Source: an uncultured Aquimarina sp.
GTDB taxonomy: Bacteria > Bacteroidota > Bacteroidia > Flavobacteriales > Flavobacteriaceae
Reading direction: 5' to 3'
DNA length: 64,000 bases
Assembly: GCF_947492405.1 (NCBI RefSeq)
Contig: NZ_CANLMP010000010.1
Location: 109,199 to 173,198, forward strand
Part shown: piece after piece, positions 53,704 through 61,650 of the stretch
Position numbering within the stretch: the first letter of the stretch is position 1
Layout: each line of letters opens with the position of its first letter
Position numbers and translations under genes: made by a program
Notes under the pieces: model-generated
Seen by the model: the letters and a program-made list of their open reading frames with translations, nothing else
Databases searched by the model: none
What the model was told of the DNA's origin: nothing

Positions 53704-55989
53704 ATGAAAACACAAATTAGTAAATCTGTGGAAAAGGATACTACTCTGAATAAGAAACCAGAAAGTAATTCGGATAATAATCAAGGAATTGCAGCCATTA
53801 CGGACAACCGGTTTTTTACTAAAGGACATCGTAATTTGATCCACGCCATGCATACGCCTAATAGATCAAAACCTATTATTCAAAGACAATGTAGAACAGG
53901 TTTACCCGATAAATTAAGAAATGGGATCGAACAACTTTCTGGTTACTCATTAGAGGATACAAAAGTACATTATAATTCTAGCAAACCAGCACAACTGCAA
54001 GCCAAAGCCTATGCACAAGGAAATGATATTTATTTGGCTCCAGGACAAGAAAAACATTTACCACACGAAGCTTGGCACGTAGTACAGCAAAAGCAAGGTC
54101 GTGTACAACCAAAATTACAAATGAAAGGGAAGTTTGCCGTAAATGATGATGATGAATTAGAGAAAGAGGCAGATTATATGGGAGAAAAAGCTCAGTTATC
54201 AGATTTTAAAAGTGACCCAAGAACAATTAAGAAAAAAGAAAATCATGAAGTAAAAAAAGTGATACAACCTATTTGGGATACAAATACGGCATATCAGAAG
54301 ATTGAAGAATCTGCAAATGGTCCAGCTTCTGAGATAATACCAACAAATATAGAAGTTCAGCAAGACGCAAAAGATGATAATAATGGAGAGCAAATGCGAA
54401 ATTCCCAAAAGTTTAGTGCTGTGGGCTACGAGTTTGAATTTGCACAATTAGGTTCCCGGGATCAAAATACAGAGTTTGGAAAAATGTCACATCTAGAACT
54501 TGCCGAAGGAGAATCTTTTCCTTTGTTCCCAAATATTCCATTAAAATTTGAAACTGATATGGGAGCAGCTATAGAGTTGGTTATGCCTCCTATTTTAATA
54601 CCAAGAGATCCAGGTTCCAAAATAGTAAATAAAACTTGGATGAAGAAAGTAATGTTAAAACTTGAAGGAGGTCTAAAAGGACTAGCAAAGAATAATACAA
54701 GAAACTTACCATCGATTTTAAAGGCAGTACAATTATTCCTTGGTCTTTCAAAAGAAATTAAAATAACTTCCTCTTATAAAAACGTAAGTTACGAACGTTA
54801 TGGATTTATGCATAAGAATAGCTACTTACAAAACAGACATACTACTGCACAAGCCAATGTCGTAACTTCTTTGGAAGAAGCTATTAAGTTAGCTTACAAT
54901 AAAGAAGAACTTCCGGAAGAAATTGAGGAAGTTAGAAAATTATTTTTAAAAGGACTACCTAATGAATATCACTCGCAGACTAAAGGATATGATATATTCA
55001 TAGCCCAAAAAATATCAGAGATTCCCTATATGTTTTTTGATAGTCTACACGCTAAATCTTTAAATGAGTTAAATACTTATTCAGAAGATGACACAACCGA
55101 TACTCCAACTTTTAATGTGTTAAAAACTTTAGTTGGTCATGAAGGTAACGAGGATGAACAAGATAAAGTTCATGAAAGAAGAAGGACCGAAAATCAGGAT
55201 TTTACAAAGCATGCGGCTCGCTCTTTAGTTAGTCGTGTAAAAGATCGTGGTTATGCATGGATAAAGTCTACGCTGTCAGAACAGGTTAAAAAATTCCCAA
55301 ATGAATTGAAAATAGCAGGTTTGTCATTACTATCTAAGGAAAAGGAAGATCTTAAAAAAGCACTGCAAAATAATGTAGCGTATAGGACTATGAAACAATA
55401 TGCGAAGACAAACCCAGCTTTTGATTTTGAGCCACAATATGATTCTTTTGTAAAACAAGCAATTGAGCATTATAAAAATGTATTTGAAGAATTACCGCCC
55501 TTTTTTGAGGATGAAAAAAATAAGGTAAAGAATACTAAGGAACAGGTTATAAACCCTGACGTTAGAAGTTTAATGACTTCAGCTCGTCCAGATACAATGA
55601 TCTATTTAGATAATAATGATGTTGCATATAAAACTAACGAACAAAATGATGCAGTGTTGGTAGAAATCCGAAAACCAACTGATGTGCTTGATATTCATCT
55701 TTCTGAAAGAACTACTAATTTACGTCCGGATGACTTACCAACTGCAATATTATTGGCACAAAAAGAATTAGAGTACTATACTGATGAAAAATGGATAGAG
55801 GGATATAAAGAAGCACATTCTCTTGTAAATAATGATGAACAAGTAAATAAAGAAAAAGAAATTTTAGAAATTTTAGCAGATTCATCAGAAAAAGGAAGTA
55901 AGAAAAGGTGGTTGCTATGGTTTAAACGAAAGTTAGGATTCATTAACCTAAAAAAACATTCATATTGGGAGTCTCTTTTAAAGAAATAA
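53704..55989 (+). CDS. DUF4157 cargo protein 3
   Basis: This 761-aa protein has a DUF4157 domain (about 64-170, HEAWH at 121-125) and a single effector-like region paralogous to the second half of cargo 2. Shared words are GYEFEFAQL (241-249), ETDM-A-IEL-MPPIL, HTTAQAN-VTSLEEAIKL, KISEIPYMFFDSLHAKSL, TKHA-R-LVS-VK-RGY-WIKS and TSARPDT with a later VLVEIRK. The spaced Glu residues and the E-x-R strand give the same amidoligase-like skeleton. Its DUF4157 domain is more diverged than those of cargo 1 and 2. Confidence 0.8.
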   Translation: MKTQISKSVEKDTTLNKKPESNSDNNQGIAAITDNRFFTKGHRNLIHAMHTPNRSKPIIQRQCRTGLPDKLRNGIEQLSGYSLEDTKVHYNSSKPAQLQAKAYAQGNDIYLAPGQEKHLPHEAWHVVQQKQGRVQPKLQMKGKFAVNDDDELEKEADYMGEKAQLSDFKSDPRTIKKKENHEVKKVIQPIWDTNTAYQKIEESANGPASEIIPTNIEVQQDAKDDNNGEQMRNSQKFSAVGYEFEFAQLGSRDQNTEFGKMSHLELAEGESFPLFPNIPLKFETDMGAAIELVMPPILIPRDPGSKIVNKTWMKKVMLKLEGGLKGLAKNNTRNLPSILKAVQLFLGLSKEIKITSSYKNVSYERYGFMHKNSYLQNRHTTAQANVVTSLEEAIKLAYNKEELPEEIEEVRKLFLKGLPNEYHSQTKGYDIFIAQKISEIPYMFFDSLHAKSLNELNTYSEDDTTDTPTFNVLKTLVGHEGNEDEQDKVHERRRTENQDFTKHAARSLVSRVKDRGYAWIKSTLSEQVKKFPNELKIAGLSLLSKEKEDLKKALQNNVAYRTMKQYAKTNPAFDFEPQYDSFVKQAIEHYKNVFEELPPFFEDEKNKVKNTKEQVINPDVRSLMTSARPDTMIYLDNNDVAYKTNEQNDAVLVEIRKPTDVLDIHLSERTTNLRPDDLPTAILLAQKELEYYTDEKWIEGYKEAHSLVNNDEQVNKEKEILEILADSSEKGSKKRWLLWFKRKLGFINLKKHSYWESLLKK

Positions 55990-56070
55990 ATCAGATGATT
56001 TTGATATGTTTTTTAAATGAAAATATTATATAAGGAAAACTAAGATATTATATAACTTGGTTCTCCGAAG

Positions 56071-56163
56071 TTTACAACTTCGTAGTGTCAACAGTGAGAA
56101 GATAAGAGTTTATGTGCAGCATATAGTGCGAATAAAATACTACGAAGTCACAGACATTCACAG
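56071..56163. repeat. Cargo-region repeat, copy 2
   Basis: The best-preserved copy. It holds an inverted repeat ACTTCGTAGT (56077-56086) and ACTACGAAGT (56139-56148) with a 52-base loop, and a competing short palindrome CGAAGT/ACTTCG at 56066-56082. The open frames that run through it are artefacts. Confidence 0.75.
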
Positions 56164-56382
56164 AGAAAGTAAGTCCTCCCGAAGATATAGGGAGCTTGAG
56201 CGAAGAAGGTTGTGTAGGTCGCGAAGCTTATTTGACCCTTCGCGAAGAGAAGTTTAAATCGTGCGAGGATATCAATATCCAACGCCAGCTTAATGAGAAG
56301 GTGTACGAAGAGTCTGCGTTCTCTTACTTATTCTTCGGGCTTGCTATATCTTGTTCTGTGAAGTTTCTAACTAAGGTAGATA

Positions 56383-56460
56383 GGTGCAACTTCTTAGCAT
56401 CAACAGTTAGAAGGTAAGAGTAGCTATGTGAAATATAAGAAAGTCAAAGATCTTCGCAAG
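56383..56460. repeat. Cargo-region repeat, copy 3
   Basis: This is the most diverged copy (CAACTTCTTAGCATCAACAG ... AAAGTCAAAGATCTTCGCAAG). Between copies 2 and 3 lies a further hairpin TCGCGAAG...CTTCGCGA (56218-56246), with no gene. Together these make 56000-56460 a non-coding repeat block. Confidence 0.65.
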
Positions 56461-56475
56461 TAGTCTCCAAAATTA

Positions 56476-56602
56476 AGAGGGTGTCTAAAAAGTAAGTTTA
56501 CGGTGTCAAATTTGTTGAAGTTTTTAACTTCTTATTTTTAAAACATCTTCGACAAGCTCAGACTGAAAATTTTAAGTTTTGAAGCCTTTTTACACACCTT
56601 CT
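56476..56602. mobile_element. MITE-like element
   Basis: A 127-base AT-rich segment is bounded by 17-base imperfect terminal inverted repeats (15 of 17 match): AGAGGGTGTCTAAAAAG at 56476-56492 and, inverted, at 56586-56602. The ends resemble those of IS elements that begin GGGTGTC. No transposase is encoded and no clear target duplication is visible, so it may be a MITE or a deletion remnant. Confidence 0.6.
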
Positions 56603-56613
56603 AGATCACTTTT

Positions 56614-56679
56614 TGTCGTAATTTTCCCTTGATTTGACGGTTTTGTAATAGCCTTAAGAACTTTCTCTTTCTACATTTG
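56614..56679 (+). promoter_or_regulatory. Composite promoter element, 6-TM protein gene
   Basis: TGTCG (56614-56618), 19 bases, CGGTTTTG (56638-56645, continuing TAATAG), 26 bases, then the -7 box TACATTTG (56672-56679), which is 22 bases before ATG 56702. This is one of the best copies of the shared element. Confidence 0.75.
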
Positions 56680-56701
56680 AAGTCTTATAAATAAGATAAT
56701 T

Positions 56702-57394
56702 ATGGAAGATAAAAAATCAATGTATTCGCTTAGAAAAACAATAGGAATCCTGGGATTAGCACTACCTATACTGTTGTTAGTAGCACATCAGGAATTACTG
56801 TCTAGTATGAGTCATTATTATTACACAGCAGGAGGTGTGTTTTTTATTTTGATACTTTCGGCTTTTGGCTTAATCTTAATAAACTATAGAGGATATCCAA
56901 AAAAAGATGGAGAGTCGTTTAGCGATCGTTTGATCACCACAGTAGCAGGAATATGCATTTTGATTACAGTACTAGTCCCTACCAAATCAGAAAATCCATT
57001 AGGAACTTTGTTTTTTACGGATACTCCCTATTTGTTTGGTCATCAATCTAACAGCTTACTAGGAACCATTCATTTGCTTAGTGCAGCTTCATTTTTCTTT
57101 TTGTTAGGGTATATGAGTTTTTACAAATTTGTTTTAAATCATGAAGCATCGTCCTCTAAAAATAAATTGTTCAGAAGGAGTGGTATTATCGTTTGGGCTT
57201 CTGTAGGTGTGCTTATTGTGATTTTTGCCATCGAGAAACTATTAGGAATAAATATGGATGAAATACTTCCTGCTTATACTTTTTGGTTAGAGTGGGTAGC
57301 TGTATATGCATTTGCTGTCGCCTGGCTGGTAAAGGGAAGAATCGATAAGGATATACAAAATGTTATCAAAAAATTGACCGTTCCAGAAGCATAA
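56702..57394 (+). CDS. Six-TM membrane protein (DUF998-like)
   Basis: This 230-aa membrane protein has six predicted helices and short loops; its overall pattern resembles DUF998-type proteins, but I am not certain. It has no catalytic motif. Its promoter element is the same as that of the eCIS operon, so it is a candidate accessory factor. Possible roles such as a membrane anchor, immunity or a release factor are speculation. Confidence 0.7.
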   Translation: MEDKKSMYSLRKTIGILGLALPILLLVAHQELLSSMSHYYYTAGGVFFILILSAFGLILINYRGYPKKDGESFSDRLITTVAGICILITVLVPTKSENPLGTLFFTDTPYLFGHQSNSLLGTIHLLSAASFFFLLGYMSFYKFVLNHEASSSKNKLFRRSGIIVWASVGVLIVIFAIEKLLGINMDEILPAYTFWLEWVAVYAFAVAWLVKGRIDKDIQNVIKKLTVPEA

Positions 57395-57668
57395 TCGACG
57401 CTGTTGGATTTCCAAACGTGAGTTCGATACAAGAAAATTTACGTCAGTCAGAGTGATTTTTGATAGAAAATCGTATCGACCTTTCGATAAACTCAGGATG
57501 AAAAGCGTTTTGGATTTAAAAACCTATTCTCGATACATCCGCCCGAGGCGGACACTCGAATTGGCGGTTTTAAAATCTAATACATTAATAATCGAACTCA
57601 TATCGTAAGAAACAAATAGCATAGGTGTTTTGAGAAGTTTTTTCGAGCAGCAAACGGTTTTTTTAGCC

Positions 57669-57702
57669 CCCTTCCTTTGAAGGAAGGGTTGGGGATGGAT
57701 GT
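57669..57702. repeat. 34-base interspersed repeat, copy 2
   Basis: Matches copy 1 (48483-48516) with one base different; the palindrome is complete here (CCCTTCCTT-TG-AAGGAAGGG). A partial third copy follows at about 57737-57756. Confidence 0.8.
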
Positions 57703-57790
57703 TTTACAAAAAGAAGTTACTTCTTAAGAAGGATGAACAGGGGATGGATGTTTTTCTATAAAACATAAGAATTTATAAAAGCAACTACTC

Positions 57791-57856
57791 TGTCGTAAAA
57801 TTCCCTTTATTTGGCGGTTTTGAGATAGTCTGCCAGTACCACGGTCAGTACTTTTG
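57791..57856 (+). promoter_or_regulatory. Composite promoter element, amidase gene
   Basis: TGTCG (57791-57795), 19 bases, CGGTTTTG (57815-57822, continuing AGATAG), 26 bases, and the -7 box TACTTTTG (57849-57856), which lies 29 bases before ATG 57886. The spacer TTCCCTT-ATTTG is also shared with the copy at 56614. Confidence 0.75.
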
Positions 57857-57885
57857 TATCAGTATAATCATAAATTGAAGAAGGT

Positions 57886-58656
57886 ATGAAGGCAACAAGT
57901 ATAGCTAAACATGAGAAAAGCTTTTTTGATACCGGTAGGGATTCAGCCGGGAAAGAATTTTTATTAACTCCAAGTTCAGTGCCAATTCAAGGAAGCACAG
58001 AAATGATGGAATATATCCGATGTCGACCTAAAAATGGAGACGCTTCATTTTATGTTCAGGAAAAGCATACCAAAAAACAGATTGTATTACATTATACCGC
58101 TGGATATTTAAAAGGAGATGTAGCCGCTTTATCCAAGCCTAATTATCGTGTTTCGGTACCTTTTATTATCGCGAGAAATGGTACGATTCTTAATATGTGG
58201 TCTTCTGCCTATTGGGCATATCACTTAGGTTCCAAAGCAGTAGGAGGTAATACCAAAGGAGGTAAGAGAACAATAGGGATCGAAATGTCTAACATTGGTT
58301 TTTTAAAACGAATAGGGGATCAGTTAGTAACTGTTTATAGCGATACCGATGTGTATTGTCATATTAACGAAAAGCAATTTTATAGAAAGCTAGACATGCC
58401 TCATAGGGGAGAGCACTATTTTGCTACACATACTAAAAAACAATATGAGAGTTTGATCTTTTTGCTTCGATATTTAACTGCAGCATATAACATACCTGCA
58501 ACATTCTTACCAGAAAATAAACGATATGATGTGGTAAATGAAAGTGAGCTGGTTAATTTTAGAGGAATCACCTCTCACGTAAACTATCGATCTTCTGGTA
58601 AGTGGGATATAGGACCCGCTTTTGATTGGCAAAAAGTTATGGAAGGACTTTTATAA
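57886..58656 (+). CDS. N-acetylmuramoyl-L-alanine amidase, AmpD-type
   Basis: This 256-aa zinc amidase of the amidase-2/PGRP fold cuts the bond between muramic acid and the stem peptide. Zinc ligands are His69 (IVLHYTAGY), His231 (GITSHVNYR) and Asp241 (KWDIGPAFDW); Lys239 matches the catalytic Lys of AmpD. The H-K-D spacing (231/239/241) equals that of AmpD 154/162/164. No signal peptide is present, so it either acts in the cytoplasm, is a cargo, or reaches the wall on lysis. It carries the shared eCIS promoter element, which suggests a role in particle release or delivery. Confidence 0.88.
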   Translation: MKATSIAKHEKSFFDTGRDSAGKEFLLTPSSVPIQGSTEMMEYIRCRPKNGDASFYVQEKHTKKQIVLHYTAGYLKGDVAALSKPNYRVSVPFIIARNGTILNMWSSAYWAYHLGSKAVGGNTKGGKRTIGIEMSNIGFLKRIGDQLVTVYSDTDVYCHINEKQFYRKLDMPHRGEHYFATHTKKQYESLIFLLRYLTAAYNIPATFLPENKRYDVVNESELVNFRGITSHVNYRSSGKWDIGPAFDWQKVMEGLL

Positions 58657-58667
58657 TTAAAGTAAAG

Positions 58668-58734
58668 AGTCGGTAAATTACTCTAATATGTCGGATTTGT
58701 ACTAGTCCAATACCCATTTCGAAATATACCTTTA
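58668..58734 (+). promoter_or_regulatory. Composite promoter element, lipoprotein operon
   Basis: AGTCG (58668-58672), 19 bases, CGGATTTG (58692-58699, continuing TACTAG), 27 bases, then TACCTTTA (58727-58734), 42 bases before ATG 58777. Here the right half reads TGTCGGATTTG, which shows that the two halves are direct repeats. Confidence 0.65.
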
Positions 58735-58776
58735 CGATTCAACATGATAGACCAACAATATTAAATATGATTACTC

Positions 58777-59451
58777 ATGAAAAAATTAGTCACACAAATA
58801 GTAATAGTTTTCATACTGGTTCTTATAACCAGTTGTGCAAGTTATGGACCTAAAAATAATGATCTTACTTTGGTCTTATCCAAATCACAACAAACCATCG
58901 CTAGTCTTAAAGAAAAGATTGCTGTTTCCGAAGAAAAAGGGCTAAAAGAAGCTTATAACAATCTGAATGAAAAGAGTGCAATGTTATTTCCTGTTTTAGA
59001 AAAGTGTAATGAAAAGTATGCACTTACTCCAGAGTATATTGCTACATTAATAGAAATTGAGAAAACGATAAGTCGCATAAACAAGGAGTTTACAACAACT
59101 TCAGATAAGGAATTTATCTTGAATGCAATTTATAAAGATTATGATGCCAAATTACAAACGATTAAGAATACAGCAGCAAACAATGCTACTACAAAAATAA
59201 AAGTAACGGTAAATTCTAATGAAGAAGAAGGGTTTTTTGTTTTCGGGAAACTGTCCTACGAGCAGGGACAGAATGTTAAAAGATTTCGGTTTAACCAGCC
59301 TACTCAGAATGCTATTCAGGATTTTGTACCTGGGTATTATCTTTTTTGGTTAGAAAAAGAAGATCGTATAGGAGAACCAGAACTACATTTGATTATGAGT
59401 AATAGCGGTGAAGAAGAAAAACAATTAGTGCTTAAAACTCCAAAATTGTAG
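58777..59451 (+). CDS. Lipoprotein with coiled coil
   Basis: This 224-aa protein has a lipoprotein signal (residues 1-19) with lipobox ITSC (Cys20). A helical region rich in Gln/Glu/Lys (about 27-150) follows, and then a beta-rich C-terminal domain (about 150-224). It belongs to no recognised family. It is 4 bases before a 4-TM protein gene and under the shared promoter element, so the two probably form an envelope complex that works with the injection system. Confidence 0.7.
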   Translation: MKKLVTQIVIVFILVLITSCASYGPKNNDLTLVLSKSQQTIASLKEKIAVSEEKGLKEAYNNLNEKSAMLFPVLEKCNEKYALTPEYIATLIEIEKTISRINKEFTTTSDKEFILNAIYKDYDAKLQTIKNTAANNATTKIKVTVNSNEEEGFFVFGKLSYEQGQNVKRFRFNQPTQNAIQDFVPGYYLFWLEKEDRIGEPELHLIMSNSGEEEKQLVLKTPKL

Positions 59452-59455
59452 TACT

Positions 59456-60046
59456 ATGGGAGTATCTAAACTAAAAGAAATCTGGAAAGAAATTACACTG
59501 CTTAGTACTTGGATAGCTTCTGTGGCAGGTGCTTTTATAATCCCTTTACCTTCTTGGTATGCATCCGATGAGAATACTACTTTCTTAATGAAATTTGGAG
59601 TATTCATTGCTACTGCCCTTGCGGGATTTTTAATTCTATATTCCTTAAAAAATAAAATCATCAGAGTATGGATGCGTTTATCTATTAATTTTATAGTGAT
59701 TTTTGTAGGAACCTATGCGGCATACCATCTTGCACGTGAAAGCAAAACTTTACCATATCTGGATAAAGATATAGTGATTGGTAATGAATTCATAGAAACC
59801 AATCCTTTTGAAGCATTTAAAGAATCTCATGGTTTCTTACCAGCCAGAAATGAGCAAATGATGATTATTTTAGGTGATCCAGAAAAAGCTTGGACCAAAG
59901 AAAGTATTACTTCTAATAGAATACAGCTGATAGTTCTTTTGTTTTTGTGTTATTTATTTTCAGCAGGTTTTATTATTTCATTCTGTAATCTGATGATACT
60001 TTATAAAGATAAATATACCGTTAAACCAGAAGAAAATAGTGTGTGA
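59456..60046 (+). CDS. Four-TM membrane protein
   Basis: This 196-aa protein has four predicted transmembrane helices: two near the N-terminus (about 16-33, 44-62), one at about 71-90 and one at about 157-180, with a soluble loop between the last two (about 90-155). It belongs to no family I recognise. The loop contains FIETNPFEAFKESHGFLPAR. Gene spacing of 4 bases to the lipoprotein gene indicates co-translation. Confidence 0.65.
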   Translation: MGVSKLKEIWKEITLLSTWIASVAGAFIIPLPSWYASDENTTFLMKFGVFIATALAGFLILYSLKNKIIRVWMRLSINFIVIFVGTYAAYHLARESKTLPYLDKDIVIGNEFIETNPFEAFKESHGFLPARNEQMMIILGDPEKAWTKESITSNRIQLIVLLFLCYLFSAGFIISFCNLMILYKDKYTVKPEENSV

Positions 60047-60506
60047 TTGTAAGCACTCTAATAACCTTGCAGAATGGTGCATAAAGGTTAGTAAGTATAG
60101 TTATGAAAAATACGCACAAACTTGTTTACTAAAATCATAATAGTACCTTTTTATAAAAGTAATCTTTATAATAATTGGAATCTCTTATTTATGTAACCAA
60201 GAAAGAGCGTTGTTGTGATTAGTCGCTTTTAAGAATTTTTCTTTTCAAAGACATGAATAGATCGGTTTTGGCTTCAACAAAAGATGTAAATATCCACACA
60301 ATTTATTCATTTTATAGTGTCGGTTTTTTATCAATATTATCCGGTTTTGTAATAGTATAATTAGTGGGTTTTCTATACTTTTAATGTCAAAAGAAAAAGA
60401 GATTTTTAGCATCCTTTTGGAAAATGAAATATGCTTACGAATGTTCAATTTTATAACAAGAGTTATTATAAAATGTTTATTAGATAATTTTGATTGAAAT
60501 CAGAAT
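60047..60506. other. Intergenic region with promoter element
   Basis: This 460-base AT-rich gap has no gene. It holds the composite promoter copy at 60318-60383 and a second perfect -7 box TAATTTTG at 60485-60492, 14 bases before ATG 60507. Nothing else stands out. Confidence 0.6.
60318..60383 (+). promoter_or_regulatory. Composite promoter element, coiled-coil pair
   Basis: TGTCG (60318-60322), 19 bases, CGGTTTTG (60342-60349, continuing TAATAG), 26 bases, then TACTTTTA (60376-60383). It is 123 bases before ATG 60507, the longest leader of the set. Confidence 0.65.
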
Positions 60507-60893
60507 ATGAAAAATATTAATATCAGTACGGTATTGCAGATAGTAGCAATAGCTTTTCTAATTATTATCGGTTACATGACTTTTAATACTAGTGAGAATT
60601 GGAAAATTATTACTTCAGAACTAGAGAAGGCAAATAAAGAACTGGAGATATCAAAAGATACTTTGGCAATCACAAAAAATCTTTTAAAAAATACTAGATT
60701 AGAATTCCAACAAATGAAAATCCAAAAGGATTTGATCATCCATAAACGAGATTCATTACTTTTTTCATTTAAACGAAAGAATGCTAAAGATTGGGACGAA
60801 TTGCAGAATATTAAAGATTCTATACAATTAACGAATGATCAATTAGCAAAAGAACGTATTTTATTAGATGATCTTTTTGGTTTAAATCAATAG
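60507..60893 (+). CDS. Membrane-anchored coiled-coil protein
   Basis: This 128-aa protein has one N-terminal transmembrane helix (about 8-27) and a long periplasmic coiled coil (about 35-120). The layout matches inner-membrane spanins such as Rz, and of other small structural proteins, but no sequence homology is claimed. The next gene is 28 bases downstream and encodes a secreted coiled-coil protein. Confidence 0.65.
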   Translation: MKNINISTVLQIVAIAFLIIIGYMTFNTSENWKIITSELEKANKELEISKDTLAITKNLLKNTRLEFQQMKIQKDLIIHKRDSLLFSFKRKNAKDWDELQNIKDSIQLTNDQLAKERILLDDLFGLNQ

Positions 60894-60921
60894 AAGTTTG
60901 GTTCCACATAAATTTTACAAC

Positions 60922-61467
60922 ATGAAAAAAATAGTATTTACATTATTGATATTCTCGGTATGCAAAGTTTTTAGTCAAGAGATAGATTCACTAAAAGTGA
61001 TAGAAATTAAGGAGTCTTATGCTAATCGCTCAGGAGAACCATTTACTGTAAAAAAAGATAGTTTATATGTCTTTAGAACACCAGATATTTTTCTGGTTAA
61101 TAAGAAATCTTTTTTAGCTATTAAGAATGTATATCAGAGTACGATTGATCAAGATAAAATGACTAAAGAATTAGTAGAAAAATACACCCAAACTTTGCGA
61201 AGAAATATTGATCTGGAACGTCGGTTAAATATCAACTTTACTAAAAGTGATAGTTTAGATCAAATCGTATATCAAAAAACTCAAGCAACCTTAAGCAATA
61301 CACAAAAAGCTTTGGATTATACTATTAATAGTCTCGATAAAGCAACCAACAGCCTGGAACTCGTAGAAAAAGCAACTAAACGACAAAGAAGAAAGACTGT
61401 TTTTGAAAAAATATTGATTGGTGTTGCCGGAGTTGGAGCTGGAGTTTTACTTGGAGTTTCTCTCTAA
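60922..61467 (+). CDS. Secreted coiled-coil protein with C-terminal hydrophobic tail
   Basis: This 181-aa protein starts with a signal peptide (about 1-18, VCKVFSQ) from ATG 60922; the upstream TTG 60898 is rejected because it would hide the signal peptide. The middle is a coiled coil (about 65-150), and the C-terminus is basic (KRQRRK) and then a Gly-rich hydrophobic helix (ILIGVAGVGAGVLLGVSL). It forms a likely operon with the upstream membrane-anchored coiled-coil gene. Confidence 0.65.
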   Translation: MKKIVFTLLIFSVCKVFSQEIDSLKVIEIKESYANRSGEPFTVKKDSLYVFRTPDIFLVNKKSFLAIKNVYQSTIDQDKMTKELVEKYTQTLRRNIDLERRLNINFTKSDSLDQIVYQKTQATLSNTQKALDYTINSLDKATNSLELVEKATKRQRRKTVFEKILIGVAGVGAGVLLGVSL

Positions 61468-61650
61468 GTAGCAATCACATAAAAATGAATTAAGGAATAC
61501 GTTTTTATTAAATTAATAGGAGGTTTATTAAGAGGTTTTCAAAATCCTTTGCTCTATAAGGGTTTTAACACTTATTACAGGTTAGATTAAAAAAATGATG
61601 AGTAGTTTTATAGCTATAAAAATCACTTTTTCCTGTAATTCCTGTTGTTA

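Larger units (their letters stand above)
57395..57885. other. Repeat-rich intergenic region
   Basis: This 491-base gap contains a GTGATTTTTGATAGAAAATC hairpin (about 57452-57471), a CTCAGGATGAAAAG word of a common flavobacterial repeat, a hairpin TCCGCC-CGA-GGCGGA (57538-57552), a 34-base repeat (57669-57702), and the amidase promoter. No coding frame is supported. Confidence 0.6.

Noticed and set aside
56057..56417. Two open frames in the cargo-region repeats
   Set aside because: They overlap each other, run through hairpins and repeat words, and have Arg/Ser-rich compositions unlike the neighbouring genes.
57561..57585. GGCGGTTTT word as another promoter copy
   Set aside because: No TGTCG at 19 bases upstream, the right half decays after GGTTTT, and no -7 box follows at the expected distance.
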